From NCBI RefSeq assembly GCF_013407835.1, contig NZ_JACCBI010000001.1:1178001-1242000 (forward strand): a stretch of DNA of 64,000 nucleotides, read 5' to 3'. This document shows positions 53,411 to 62,139 of this stretch, in pieces. Source of the DNA: Agromyces atrinae. Lineage in GTDB: Bacteria; Actinomycetota; Actinomycetes; Actinomycetales; Microbacteriaceae. A program made the position numbers and the translations under genes. The number at the start of each line of letters is the position of its first letter. The first letter of the stretch is position 1. The notes beneath the pieces are model-generated. The model saw only the letters and a program-made list of their open reading frames with translations, searched no databases and had not been told where the DNA came from.

Positions 53411-54832
53411 TCAGTGCGTGTAGACGCGGACGGGCGCCTCGAGCGGCCCGGGAGGCTGCAGGGCGAACGACGATGACGTCGCGGGCGACAGGTAGCCGAC
53501 CGAGGCGTGCAGGCCCGCGACGCCCTCGAGCACGTACGACTCCTCGGCGCTGACCGAGACCGACGCGGCTCCGTTCGAGGGGACGACGATGCTCCGCTCG
53601 GCGCCCTCACCGGGGACGACCTCGACCGTGACATCCGTCGAGCCCGGGTTCGTGAGGTGCAGCACGGGCGACGGACCCTCGGCGACCACGAACGGCGCGT
53701 CGTCGAGGAGCGGCTCGGTCGCGGCGTGCCACGCGAAGTCGGGGGCGTTCTGCAGCGTCACCGCGGTGCGCGCGGCCGCGACGATCGGCTCGCTCGATCG
53801 CACCGAGATGGTGTGACCGCCGGTCGTCAGACCGTCGAGCGGGACGTCGAGGGACTGGCCCGCGGTCAGGTCGAGTTCGAGTGATGTCACCGCACCGCTG
53901 CTCTCCGCGGTGATGTCGACGGTCACCTGCGCGTCGGCGTCGGGAGCGAGCAGACGGATGACGGGGTGCGAGTCCTCGAGGTCGTGGGTGTGATCCTCGC
54001 CCGTGTCGGCGGTGTTCGCCGAGAGAACGACGCCGGGGATCACGACGTTCTCCGCCGGGAGCGCGCTCGGACCGGCGAGTTCGACTCCGCCGGGGGTGAG
54101 GCCGCGGATGACGGTGTGCTGGAGGTTGGCCGCGACACGACCGCCCTCGCTCACGACGTGCACGACGGGCGTGCGGACGTTCGGCGCGAAGCCCGCGAGC
54201 GGCAGCACGACCTGCTGCCCGGCGGGAACGAGGATCGCGGACGTTCCGGGCGCATCGATCGGGCCGTTCTCCCCGAAGAGCTCGAGGCTCACGGTCGCCG
54301 CGACGCTCGTCGGGTTGCTGAGGACGATGAGACTCGTGCGACCGACATCCGTCGCGCCGGCGACGAGCCAGGCTTCGTCGAGGGCCTCGGCGCACGCCGC
54401 AGCGGCGAATCCGGCGACGGTCTCGGTGGCGGCGACCTGCGACTGGCTGCCCGCGAGGGCACCGGCCTCGCCGACCGGCGGCGCGCTCAGGAGCGTCGGA
54501 CCGCCGTCGCGGTCGAATCGCGGGTTGCGCGGGGCGTCGAGCTCGACCGAGGTCACCTCGGAGTCAGCGGCGGCCGAGACGACCGAGGCCGATCCGAACG
54601 AAGCCGCGGCCGTGGCCTGGGTGGCGTCGTCGGCGAGCGAGAGGAGCGGCCCGGCGCAGACACGCTGCTGCTCGCTCGCGGTCGGCGAGATCGTCACGGC
54701 GGCGGGCTCGACGGTCACGGACGGCCACGGGAGGGCGATCGCTGCTCCGACGGCGACGACACCGACCGCGAGGCCGATGAGTCCCGTCACGATGCGCGTG
54801 CTCGCGATGGCGATGTCACGGCGCTCAACCAT
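53411..54832 (-). CDS. DUF5719-family cell-surface protein
   Basis: 473 residues from ATG at 54832, overlapping the glycosyltransferase stop by 8 bp. One N-terminal membrane helix (about 12-32) anchors a large extracytoplasmic region rich in beta strands, with two Ig-like or sandwich repeats (for example VVLPLAGFAPNVRTPVVHV and SLDVPLDGLTTGGHTISV). Two cysteines near the start of the outer region (CAGPLL, AACAEAL) could form a disulfide. The family regularly follows this glycosyltransferase in actinobacteria, which suggests that the two work together on an envelope glycan. No enzymatic motif is seen. Confidence 0.87.
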   Translation of the reverse strand: MVERRDIAIASTRIVTGLIGLAVGVVAVGAAIALPWPSVTVEPAAVTISPTASEQQRVCAGPLLSLADDATQATAAASFGSASVVSAAADSEVTSVELDAPRNPRFDRDGGPTLLSAPPVGEAGALAGSQSQVAATETVAGFAAAACAEALDEAWLVAGATDVGRTSLIVLSNPTSVAATVSLELFGENGPIDAPGTSAILVPAGQQVVLPLAGFAPNVRTPVVHVVSEGGRVAANLQHTVIRGLTPGGVELAGPSALPAENVVIPGVVLSANTADTGEDHTHDLEDSHPVIRLLAPDADAQVTVDITAESSGAVTSLELDLTAGQSLDVPLDGLTTGGHTISVRSSEPIVAAARTAVTLQNAPDFAWHAATEPLLDDAPFVVAEGPSPVLHLTNPGSTDVTVEVVPGEGAERSIVVPSNGAASVSVSAEESYVLEGVAGLHASVGYLSPATSSSFALQPPGPLEAPVRVYTH

Positions 54833-57800
54833 CTCGCTTCTCCTCGTCGTTCGTCGCCTGATCGGCCGCATCGCCGGACGCCGAGTCGGCGGTCGGCGCG
54901 GAGTCCGTCTGCGATGCCTCGTCCTCGGAGGAGGGGGTCGCGGCGACGGGCAGATCCGCGGCGTCCTCGGCGGGCGGCAGCTCGACCGGCGTCGGCGGGT
55001 ACTCGGGCTCGTCGGCTGCGTCGTCGGCGGTCGACTCGTCGGCGCTCGTGTCGTCGGTGCCGACGGGCTCGGGCGCGGCCTTCGCACGCGAACGCCGTTC
55101 GCGCCGCGGCTTCGGTTCACGCTCCGGTCTCGGCTCACGCTTCGGACGCAGTCGCACGGGCCGCTCGCGCACCGGCGCCTTGTATTCGCGGCCCACACCT
55201 GTCGGGATCGACAGGAGGAGCGTCGCACCGAAGACGACGATGAGGAGGATCGTGACGAGGTTGCCGCGCCATCCGCCCGCGTCGGCGGGGACCTGCGTGG
55301 CGGGCACGTCGGTTCCGGCCTCACCGAATCGCCAGAGCATTCCGAAGTCGGTCTCACCGACGGGCACGAGGGACGCGTTGCCGTCGAGGGCCACGGTCGC
55401 ACGGTCGGCGGCCAGCTGGGTCGCGCCCGAGATCGAACCGTCGCTCTCACGAACGCCGGTCGCGAGCAGCACGAAGCTCACACCGAAGTCGGTCAGTGCC
55501 GCCGACGTGTCGACGCCGCTCCTCGAGACGAGGTTTCCCGTGAGGTCGGCGAGGGCGCGCTCGCGCTCGGAGGGCTCGGGCCGGGTCTGTTCGTACGTGG
55601 ACTGGTCGTCGAGGGTGACGCCCGAACCGCGCTGCAGTTCGGCGAGCACGGCGCCGTCCGACTGGGGCGTCACGACGAGGGTCGTGACGCGCGGGTCGGC
55701 CTGCGCCTCGGCGACCACGAACGCGGGAAGCTCTCGCTCGGCGGCGGGCTGCACGTCCGCTCGCCCGGCGAGGGTCGCCGTGGCGGCCGGTGCCGCGACG
55801 AGCACGAGGGCGAGGGCGAGCACGGCGCCGGGCGCGACCGCGAAGCGGCCGAAGGCGCGGAGCGCGACGATCGCAGCACCCAGCAGTCCGAGCCAGTAGA
55901 GACTCTGACCGGCTCCCGACCAGAGCGCGAGGCTCGTAGCGCCGAGGGTCGCGACCTCGACGTGCGTCGCGGCGAACGCCGTGGCGAAACCGAGGAGCGC
56001 GACGGCGAGGGCGAACACCGCGGTGCGCGATCCCCGCACGAAGAGGCCGATGACCGCGAGGATGACGAGAGGGGCGACGAGCCCGAGCACGATGTAGCGC
56101 GCGTCGATGCCGCCGAGCGAGAGCCACGCGAGGGTGTCGGTCCAGCCTCCGAAGCCGCGGGCCGGGAATCCGAGGAGCAGGTCGACGACGCTGTCGTGTA
56201 CCGACGCGAACGGGGCGCCCGGGTCGGCGAGCAGGGCCAGGGGCGTTCCACGCTCGAGCTGCGCCCAGACGAGGGCGGCGGCGAGCGCCGCTGCGGGGAC
56301 GGGGAGCGCGATGTAGCGCGCGAAGCGACGTCCGCTCGCCGCGACGCACAGCAGCCAGATGACGAGGAGCGCGGGCGCGAGGCTCGGTGCCGACGCGACG
56401 ATGGCGGCGAAGAGCAAGGATGCCGTGGCCGATGCCGCCCACGACCGGCGCGCGCCGAGCAGGGCGAAGAACAGCCAGGGAAGTAGCACGTGGGCGAGGA
56501 CGGCCGTCGGTCGGCCATCCGACAGGGCGACGAGGAGCGGCGGGGCGATCGCCCAGGCGATACCGGCGACGGCGCGCACTCCCCCGCTCTCGGTGAGGCG
56601 GGCGGCGGCGAACCAGGCGCCGAGGGCCGAGACGGGGATCGCGGCGACCCACACGATGAGGAGCGCGAGCGACGGTGTCCAGAAGGTCAACGATCCGAGG
56701 ATCGCGAGCACGGCGGCGAAGGGATCGGCTGCACCGACGAATCCGGTGCCGATGTCGCGCCAGCCGTAGCCGATGTTGGCCCAGAGCTCCGCGGGGGTCG
56801 CGCTGAGCGGCAGGAGTGCTCCGCCGGAGATGCCCGCAGAGCCGAGGAGCGGGAGGAACAGGATGACTCCGGCGACGGTCGCCCCGAGGAGCGTCCATGC
56901 TCCACCGCTCGAGATGAACCTGACGTCGTCGCGCGAGCCACGGGCCCACGCGATGCGTGCCTCGCGCTCGAGCGCGCGGCGTCGCCGCATCTCGTCGGGC
57001 GCCACACGGAGCGCGGCGATCGACGCCCAGCCGAGCTTGCGGGTGCGCGCGATGCTCGATCGCGCCTGGCTCACGCGCATGCCCGAGAACGCGACCCGGA
57101 ACGCGGCGCCGAACTCGCCGAGGATCGACCCCGGTGACTTCGTGAGGAGGTGCCAGACCGAGCGCAGGATCGCGAGGGGAAGGAGCGTCAGCCAGTGCAG
57201 AGCGACGACGGCACCGGGAGCGTAGGCGAGCCGGCGGTGGAGCTGGGCGGTGCGCGACTGGCGGGTGCGCGTGCGGCGCGCACGGGCCGTGAGAGCGGCG
57301 GCCGGGCCGGCCACGCCCTCGGAGGCGAACGCGACGCGCGCCTCGGGTACGACCTGCACGCGGTGGCCGGACAGTCGCGTGCGGATCGAGAAGTCGAGAG
57401 CGTCATCCACGACGGGCAGGGCGGGATCGAACCCGCCGAGCTCGTCCCAGACGCGGTGCCGCACGAGGAGACCGGCGGGAGCGACGCCGAGCACGTCGCT
57501 CAGGGTGTCGTGCTGAGCCTGGTCGAGCTCGTCGTGGACGAGCTCGACGGTCGCGCCGAGGCGCGTGATCGACTGACCGAGCTCGTCGATGAAGTCGGTG
57601 CGCCCCCACTGCACGAGCTTGGGGCCGGCGACCGCGACGGAGGGCGCGATCTCGAGGGCGCCCACGAGCCGCGCGAGGGCCTCGGGTTCGGGCGCGCTGT
57701 CGTGGGAGAGGAACCAGAGCAGTTCGTCGTCGCTCGTGGGCGGCGGCGTCAGCCGCACGGCGGCCTCGAGCGCTTCGCCGAACGACAGCGACTCGGACGT

Positions 57801-57980
57801 CGAGATGACGTGGCTCGCACCCGCCGTCGCGATCAGCTCGGACGAGCCGTCGGTCGATGCGGCGTCGACGATGATGAGGGCGTCGGGGCGTCGGGACTGC
57901 GCCGCGAGCGCATCGAGCGTCCCCGGAAGTCGTTCGGCGCCGTTGTGCGCGACAAGGATGGCGGTGACTCTCGGAAACAT
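54825..57980 (-). CDS. Glycosyltransferase family 2 fused to a multi-helix membrane region
   Basis: 1051 residues from ATG at 57980. Residues 1-235 are a GT-A fold, FPRVTAILVAHNGAERLPGTL, with VDAASTDGSS, a SHDSAPEPEALARLV metal-site-like block (SHDSA in place of DxD) and the acceptor region LGGFDPALPVVDDALDF. After a basic linker come about 12-14 membrane helices (250-920) with large loops, and then a Pro/Arg/Lys-rich and acidic cytoplasmic tail (about 960-1051, repeated Arg-Glu-Pro-type words). It probably builds or exports an envelope polysaccharide. The partner DUF5719 gene overlaps its end. The exact product is unknown. Confidence 0.88.
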   Translation of the reverse strand: MFPRVTAILVAHNGAERLPGTLDALAAQSRRPDALIIVDAASTDGSSELIATAGASHVISTSESLSFGEALEAAVRLTPPPTSDDELLWFLSHDSAPEPEALARLVGALEIAPSVAVAGPKLVQWGRTDFIDELGQSITRLGATVELVHDELDQAQHDTLSDVLGVAPAGLLVRHRVWDELGGFDPALPVVDDALDFSIRTRLSGHRVQVVPEARVAFASEGVAGPAAALTARARRTRTRQSRTAQLHRRLAYAPGAVVALHWLTLLPLAILRSVWHLLTKSPGSILGEFGAAFRVAFSGMRVSQARSSIARTRKLGWASIAALRVAPDEMRRRRALEREARIAWARGSRDDVRFISSGGAWTLLGATVAGVILFLPLLGSAGISGGALLPLSATPAELWANIGYGWRDIGTGFVGAADPFAAVLAILGSLTFWTPSLALLIVWVAAIPVSALGAWFAAARLTESGGVRAVAGIAWAIAPPLLVALSDGRPTAVLAHVLLPWLFFALLGARRSWAASATASLLFAAIVASAPSLAPALLVIWLLCVAASGRRFARYIALPVPAAALAAALVWAQLERGTPLALLADPGAPFASVHDSVVDLLLGFPARGFGGWTDTLAWLSLGGIDARYIVLGLVAPLVILAVIGLFVRGSRTAVFALAVALLGFATAFAATHVEVATLGATSLALWSGAGQSLYWLGLLGAAIVALRAFGRFAVAPGAVLALALVLVAAPAATATLAGRADVQPAAERELPAFVVAEAQADPRVTTLVVTPQSDGAVLAELQRGSGVTLDDQSTYEQTRPEPSERERALADLTGNLVSRSGVDTSAALTDFGVSFVLLATGVRESDGSISGATQLAADRATVALDGNASLVPVGETDFGMLWRFGEAGTDVPATQVPADAGGWRGNLVTILLIVVFGATLLLSIPTGVGREYKAPVRERPVRLRPKREPRPEREPKPRRERRSRAKAAPEPVGTDDTSADESTADDAADEPEYPPTPVELPPAEDAADLPVAATPSSEDEASQTDSAPTADSASGDAADQATNDEEKRDG

Positions 57981-58055
57981 CGTGGTCAGCCTAGGTGGGC
58001 GTGGCTCGTTCGACGCTCAGCACGTCGGGCGTGGCACGAATCGACCGGACGAGGT

Positions 58056-58376
58056 TCAGACGGCGCGACGGCGGAGCTTGCGACGCTCGCGCTCGGAGAG
58101 GCCGCCCCAGATGCCGAAGCGCTCATCGTTGTCGAGCGCGTACTCGAGGCAGTCGGAGCGCACTTCGCACGTCGTGCAGATCTTCTTGGCGTCGCGCGTC
58201 GAGCCGCCCTTCTCGGGGAAGAACGCCTCGGGGTCGGTCTGCGCGCACAGCGCGTCGGACTGCCAGGCCAGAGGGTTGTCGTCATCGACGCTCTGCCGCA
58301 CCCCGGGGACACCGAGTCGGACGGGATCGACGAACCAGTCGTCGGGAACCCCGGAACGATACTCAGGAATCGCCAT
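58056..58376 (-). CDS. whiB2: WhiB2/WhmD-type iron-sulfur transcription factor
   Basis: 106 residues from ATG at 58376. The cluster cysteines are Cys44, Cys67, Cys70 and Cys76, followed by FGIWGGLSERERRKLRRRAV (end block: GIWGGLSERERRKLRRRAV). An N-terminal extension of about 40 residues sets it apart from WhiB1. WhiB2/WhmD is required for septation and division in mycobacteria and is the WhiB of sporulation septation in Streptomyces. It sits next to the glycosyltransferase and manB cluster as in Mycobacterium (Rv3260c). A TACAC/GTGTA palindrome lies 51 bp upstream. Confidence 0.95.
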   Translation of the reverse strand: MAIPEYRSGVPDDWFVDPVRLGVPGVRQSVDDDNPLAWQSDALCAQTDPEAFFPEKGGSTRDAKKICTTCEVRSDCLEYALDNDERFGIWGGLSERERRKLRRRAV

Positions 58377-58426
58377 ATCGTCTCCCGCCCAATCTGCCAG
58401 CGGCGAATCGCCGTGTCATGAGTAAT

Positions 58427-58438
58427 TACACCCGTGTA
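58427..58438 (-). promoter_or_regulatory. Short palindrome upstream of whiB2
   Basis: TACACCCGTGTA has perfect 5-bp arms around a CC centre, in an AT-richer stretch 51-62 bp before the whiB2 ATG. A further hairpin, AACCCTC/GAGGGTT (58468-58492), lies upstream toward galE. The first may be an operator; the second could end galE transcription. Both assignments are inference. Confidence 0.4.
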
Positions 58439-58566
58439 GTTAGGCCTGAGTCAAGTCGTGATTGCTCAACCCTCTACTCGCTCTTGAGGGTTCGGTCTCG
58501 AAACGACACGCCGCGACCTCTGTCACGAATCGACAACAGCGGCCGCGGACGGCCCCCGGAGGCGGG

Positions 58567-59529
58567 TCAACTCGCGGCGCGACGAGCCTCCCAGGCGCTC
58601 CGCACCATGTCGACGAGCGAGTACCGCATGCGCCAGTCGAGGTCGCGCGCGGCGAGTTCGCCGGTCGCGACGATGCGGGCGGGGTCGCCGGGGCGACGCG
58701 GTGCGATCTCGGGAGTGAAGTCGATGCCGGTCACCTCGGCGACGGCCGACATGATCTCGCCGACCGACACGCCGTCGCCCGATCCGAGGTTGTAGACCGT
58801 CTCGATCGGGTCGCCCGCATCGAGACGCTGAGCCGCGACGACGTGGGCCGCGGCGAGGTCGGCGACGTGGATATAGTCGCGCACGCACGTTCCGTCGGGC
58901 GTCGCGTAGTCGTCGCCGTTGATGCGGGGCGTACGACCGGCGAGCAGCGCCTCGAAGACGAGCGGGAACAGGTTGTGCGGGCTCGCGTCGTAGACCGAGG
59001 GGTCGCCCGAGCCGACGACGTTGAAGTAGCGGAGGCTCGCGTGGCGGAGCCCGACGGCCACACCCTGGTCGCGGAGCAGCCACTCGCCGATGAGCTTCGA
59101 CTCGCCGTAGGGCGACTCCGGGCTCTTCGGGGTGTCTTCGGTGACGAGGTCGACGTCGGGTGTGCCGTAGACGGCGGCGCTCGACGAGAAGACGATGCGG
59201 TCGACGCCGGCATCGGCCATCGCGGCGAGGAGGATCGCGGTTCCCGTGACGTTCTGCTGGTACGTGTGCAACGGCCGCTGCACCGAGACGCCCGCGTACT
59301 TGTAGCCGGCGACGTGCACGACGCCCGTGATGCCGTAGCGCTGGATCGTCTCGGAGATCAGTGCGCCGTCGAGGATCGAACCCTGCACGAACGGCACGTC
59401 GGACGGCACGAACGCCGAGAATCCGCTCGACAGGTCATCGAGGACGACGACGTCGATCTCCGCAGCCTGGAATGCGCGCACGACGTGCGCTCCGATGTAT
59501 CCGGCACCACCGGTGACGAGCCAGCTCAT
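58567..59529 (-). CDS. galE: UDP-glucose 4-epimerase
   Basis: 320 residues. It is an extended short-chain dehydrogenase with the NAD loop TGGAGYIGAH, SSSAAVYG and catalytic YGESK (Tyr-x3-Lys). The segments NVTGTAILLAAMADAGV, LRYFNVVGS and RDYIHVADLAAAHV are those of GalE. It interconverts UDP-glucose and UDP-galactose for envelope glycans or galactose use. Upstream lies a small divergent-promoter region; whiB2 is 190 bp downstream on the same strand. Confidence 0.94.
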   Translation of the reverse strand: MSWLVTGGAGYIGAHVVRAFQAAEIDVVVLDDLSSGFSAFVPSDVPFVQGSILDGALISETIQRYGITGVVHVAGYKYAGVSVQRPLHTYQQNVTGTAILLAAMADAGVDRIVFSSSAAVYGTPDVDLVTEDTPKSPESPYGESKLIGEWLLRDQGVAVGLRHASLRYFNVVGSGDPSVYDASPHNLFPLVFEALLAGRTPRINGDDYATPDGTCVRDYIHVADLAAAHVVAAQRLDAGDPIETVYNLGSGDGVSVGEIMSAVAEVTGIDFTPEIAPRRPGDPARIVATGELAARDLDWRMRYSLVDMVRSAWEARRAAS

Positions 59530-59610
59530 GAATCCGTGTCCTCCGCCTGGCCGGCGACCTTCGCCCGGCCTCGATCACTCTATCGATCGAGCGCGGGCCT
59601 CCGTCATCCG

Positions 59611-59760
59611 TCAGCGGGCGGGCCGGTCGAGGTTGTGCGCGTGCCGGACGCGGCGGGCGATGTCGGGGCGACCGTAGCCGTCGTTCGCGATGCTCGCGAG
59701 GGCGGCGACCACGCCGACCAGGGCGAGCAGACCGAGGAAGGAGAAGATGATCAGTGACAT
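59611..59760 (-). CDS. Small single-helix membrane protein
   Basis: 49 residues from ATG at 59760. One strongly hydrophobic helix (MSLIIFSFLGLLALVGVVAALASIA, quoted in parts: MSLIIFSFLGLL, ALVGVVAALASIA) is followed by a basic tail RPDIARRVRHAHNLDRPAR. Longer frames through this segment cross the AraC-regulator gene and were discarded. The start lies at the edge of the TGGCA half-site array, so the gene is probably controlled together with the divergent regulator. Function unknown. Confidence 0.6.
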   Translation of the reverse strand: MSLIIFSFLGLLALVGVVAALASIANDGYGRPDIARRVRHAHNLDRPAR

Positions 59761-59832
59761 GGCAGTAAATCTATGGATTGCCATAAAATGCCACCAGTGG
59801 CAGAATGGACGCCAATCGGCACATTCCTGCCA
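59760..59832. promoter_or_regulatory. TGGCA/TGCCA half-site array in a divergent promoter
   Basis: Five exact half-sites occur at 59760 (TGGCA), 59779 and 59789 (TGCCA), 59798 (TGGCA) and 59828 (TGCCA). Two of them form the 14-bp palindrome TGCCACCAGTGGCA (59789-59802), and ATGGCA/TGCCAT (59759-59784) forms a second, wider one. The region is AT-rich for this genome and lies between a small membrane gene and a GlxA/AraC regulator, so autoregulation is likely. Confidence 0.6.
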
Positions 59833-59844
59833 GATCGGAGAATC

Positions 59845-60798
59845 ATGCTCGAGAAGGTCGTCTGCCTCGCCCTCCCCCAGATGGCTCCGTTCGAGTTCGG
59901 CGTCATCTGCGAGGTCTTCGGGATCGACCGCTCCGCGATGAACGGACCGACGTTCGACTTCCACGTCATCGCCGCCGAGCCCGGACCGATCCCCACGAAG
60001 CTCGGTTTCGACATCGTCGTGCACGAAGACCTCTCCGCCGCCGACGATGCTGACCTCGTGGCCGTGCCCGCAGCGCTCATCGGCGAGACCCCGCACCCCG
60101 AGGTGCTGCGCGTGGTGCGCGAGGCCGTCGAGCGCGGCGTGTGGGTCATGAGCGTCTGCAGCGGCGCGTTCATCCTCGGCGAGGCCGGCGTGCTCGACGG
60201 CCGCCGGTCGACGACGCACTGGATGTACACCGACCAGCTCGCCGATCGCTTCCCCGGCACCGACGTCGACCCCGACGTGCTCTTCGTGCAGGACGGCAAG
60301 GTCGTCACGGGAGCCGGCACCGCGGCGGGCATCGACGCCGCCCTGCACATCGTGCGCACCGAGCTCGGTGCCACGGCGGCCAACATCGTCGCCCGGCGCA
60401 TGGTCGTGCCCCCGCAGCGCGACGGCGGGCAGTCGCAGTACATCGCGACACCCGTGCCCGAGTGCACGAGCGACTCGTTCGCCGTCGTCACCGAGTGGAT
60501 GCTCGAGAACCTCGACCGCGACCTGACCGTCGACGTGCTCGCCAAGAAGGCGCTCATGTCGTCACGCACCTTCGCCCGGCGTTTCCGCGCCGAGACGGGC
60601 ACGACGCCCGCCGCGTGGCTCAACCGTCAGCGCCTCCTGCGGGCGCAGCAGTTGCTCGAATCGAGCGACCTGACCCTCGAGGAGATCGCGCGGGAGACCG
60701 GCTTCGGAGCGGCGGCCGTCATGCGACACCACTTCGTCAAGGTGCTGCAGACAACCCCGACGGCGTACCGCCGCACGTTCGGTGCTCGTGTCGCCTAG
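59845..60798 (+). CDS. GlxA-family AraC-type transcriptional regulator
   Basis: 317 residues from ATG at 59845 with GGAG upstream. An ATG at 59773 is in frame, but its codons are AT-rich at position three and cross the half-site array. The N-terminal DJ-1/PfpI-like domain (about 1-190) has the nucleophile-elbow region VMSVCSGAFILGEAGVLDG with Cys in SVCSGA. The C-terminal AraC HTH pair (about 215-315) shows LTVDVLAKKALMSSRTFARRF and LEEIARETGFGAAAVMRHHF, the usual two helix-turn-helix units (each quoted in part). The ligand is unknown. It is convergent with manA across 6 bp. Confidence 0.9.
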   Translation: MLEKVVCLALPQMAPFEFGVICEVFGIDRSAMNGPTFDFHVIAAEPGPIPTKLGFDIVVHEDLSAADDADLVAVPAALIGETPHPEVLRVVREAVERGVWVMSVCSGAFILGEAGVLDGRRSTTHWMYTDQLADRFPGTDVDPDVLFVQDGKVVTGAGTAAGIDAALHIVRTELGATAANIVARRMVVPPQRDGGQSQYIATPVPECTSDSFAVVTEWMLENLDRDLTVDVLAKKALMSSRTFARRFRAETGTTPAAWLNRQRLLRAQQLLESSDLTLEEIARETGFGAAAVMRHHFVKVLQTTPTAYRRTFGARVA

Positions 60799-60804
60799 GC
60801 CGGC

Positions 60805-62031
60805 TCAGCGCCCCGACGTCGCGAGGAAGAGCTCACCCCGGCCTACGACCGTGAGAGCGCCCTCGTCGGGCGTCGCGTAGACCGCCTCGCCGCGCGCGAG
60901 GGTGACGGATGACGCACTGCCCGTCACCTCGAGCGCGCCGCTCGTGCAGAGCAGGATCGCGGCGGCCCCGATCTCGACCGCCGCCGCCTCGGGGCCGGGG
61001 GTGACGTGGTACAGCACGAAGTCGGGCACGTCGGGGCGGAAGACCTCGACGCCGGCGCTCGGCGTCTCGGGCGCGAGTCGCGGAACGGGAACCGGCTCGA
61101 AATCGAGGACCTCGAGCAGCTCGGTGACGTCGATGTGCTTCGGAGTGAGCCCGCCGCGCAGGACGTTGTCGGACGCCGCCATGAGCTCGATGCCGAGGCC
61201 GTGCAGGTACGCGTGGATGTTGCCGGCCGGCAGGTAGAGCGCCTCGCCGCGCGTGAGCGTGACGCGGTTGACGAGGAGCGAGATGACGATGCCGGGGTCG
61301 CCCGGGTACGTCGCTGCGAGCACGCCGACGGTGTCGAAGACATCGGCGAAGGCCGAATCGCTCGGTGCGAGGGCGGCGAGGTGGACGACGCGCTCGACGA
61401 GCCACTGCACCTCGCCCGTGTCACCGCCCCGGCCGTCGCGGAGCAGCCACTCGACCGCGTCGTGGATCGGGGTGTCGCCGAGGAGCCGGGCGTCGAGCAG
61501 GTCGAGGGCGCCGGGCTGGGCGTCGGGCGTCGCCGCGTCGATCGCGCGCAGCTCGGAGAGGATCGCCCGCGACTCGTCGAGCGCGCGGAAACCGCACAGG
61601 GCGTCGAACGTCTCGCTCACGGCGACGATGAGCTCGGGCTTGTGGAACGGGTCGCGGTAGTTGCGGTTGTAGGCGTCGAGGGGGATGCCCTCGTCGTTCT
61701 CGAACTCGAAGCGCTCACGCGCCCGATCGGGCGTCGGGTGAGCCTGCAGCGACAGCGGGCCGTCGGCCGCGAGGACCTTGAGGAGGAAGGGCAGCCGCTC
61801 CCCCGATGCTGCGCCGAGCGCCGTCGCCGGGTCGGCCGCGATCCACGCCGCGAGGTCGGCCGCGCCGCCGGTCGCCTCGGTGTCGACGATCGTCGCCGGC
61901 GAGCCCGGGTGGTCACCGAGCCACAGCTCGGCCTCGGGCTCTCCGGATGCCGGTCGGCCGAGGTACTCGGCGATCATCGTGCGGGAACCCCAGGCATAGT
62001 TCCGGGGTTCATTGGCGATCGGCACAAACAT
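60805..62031 (-). CDS. manA: Mannose-6-phosphate isomerase, class I
   Basis: 408 residues from ATG at 62031 with GAAGGG upstream. It is a zinc-dependent cupin-fold isomerase of fructose-6-P and mannose-6-P. Marks are NYAWGSRTMIAEYLG at the start, LPFLLKVLAADGPLSLQAHP (quoted in parts: LPFLLKVLAADGPL, SLQAHP), FHKPELIVA with zinc-site His/Glu, LPAGNIHAYLHGLGIELMAASDN (quoted in parts: LPAGNIHAYLHG, GIELMAASDN) and LRGGLTPKHID. It supplies the mannose-6-P used by ManB. It is divergent from the acyl-CoA dehydrogenase across 108 bp that carries two palindromes. Confidence 0.95.
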   Translation of the reverse strand: MFVPIANEPRNYAWGSRTMIAEYLGRPASGEPEAELWLGDHPGSPATIVDTEATGGAADLAAWIAADPATALGAASGERLPFLLKVLAADGPLSLQAHPTPDRARERFEFENDEGIPLDAYNRNYRDPFHKPELIVAVSETFDALCGFRALDESRAILSELRAIDAATPDAQPGALDLLDARLLGDTPIHDAVEWLLRDGRGGDTGEVQWLVERVVHLAALAPSDSAFADVFDTVGVLAATYPGDPGIVISLLVNRVTLTRGEALYLPAGNIHAYLHGLGIELMAASDNVLRGGLTPKHIDVTELLEVLDFEPVPVPRLAPETPSAGVEVFRPDVPDFVLYHVTPGPEAAAVEIGAAAILLCTSGALEVTGSASSVTLARGEAVYATPDEGALTVVGRGELFLATSGR

Positions 62032-62052
62032 GTCGGGCCCTTCTCTCGGCGC

Positions 62053-62079
62053 TTTGGTCCAAACTACCAACCGGGTTGG
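62053..62079. promoter_or_regulatory. Two adjacent palindromes in the manA/acyl-CoA dehydrogenase divergent promoter
   Basis: TTTGGTCCAAA (62053-62063) and CCAACCGGGTTGG (62067-62079) are perfect odd palindromes separated by three bases. The second overlaps the likely -35 of the acyl-CoA dehydrogenase promoter, so repression is the simplest reading. Confidence 0.55.
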
Positions 62080-62104
62080 GTCGCTCCGTGCACGGGCCTA
62101 GGCT
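62076..62104 (+). promoter_or_regulatory. Candidate promoter of the acyl-CoA dehydrogenase gene
   Basis: TTGGGT (62076-62081), a 17-base spacer and TAGGCT (62099-62104) fit a vegetative promoter, with an expected start about 30 bp before the ATG at 62140. The same TAGGCT hexamer precedes kgd at 16743. Confidence 0.5.
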
Positions 62105-62139
62105 GACGGCATCCGACCCACGATTGCACTGGAGCAACC

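Noticed and set aside
59773..59844. Longer N-terminus of the GlxA-type regulator
   Set aside because: The 24 extra codons end mostly in A or T, the segment holds the TGGCA array, and the ATG at 59845 has a ribosome site.
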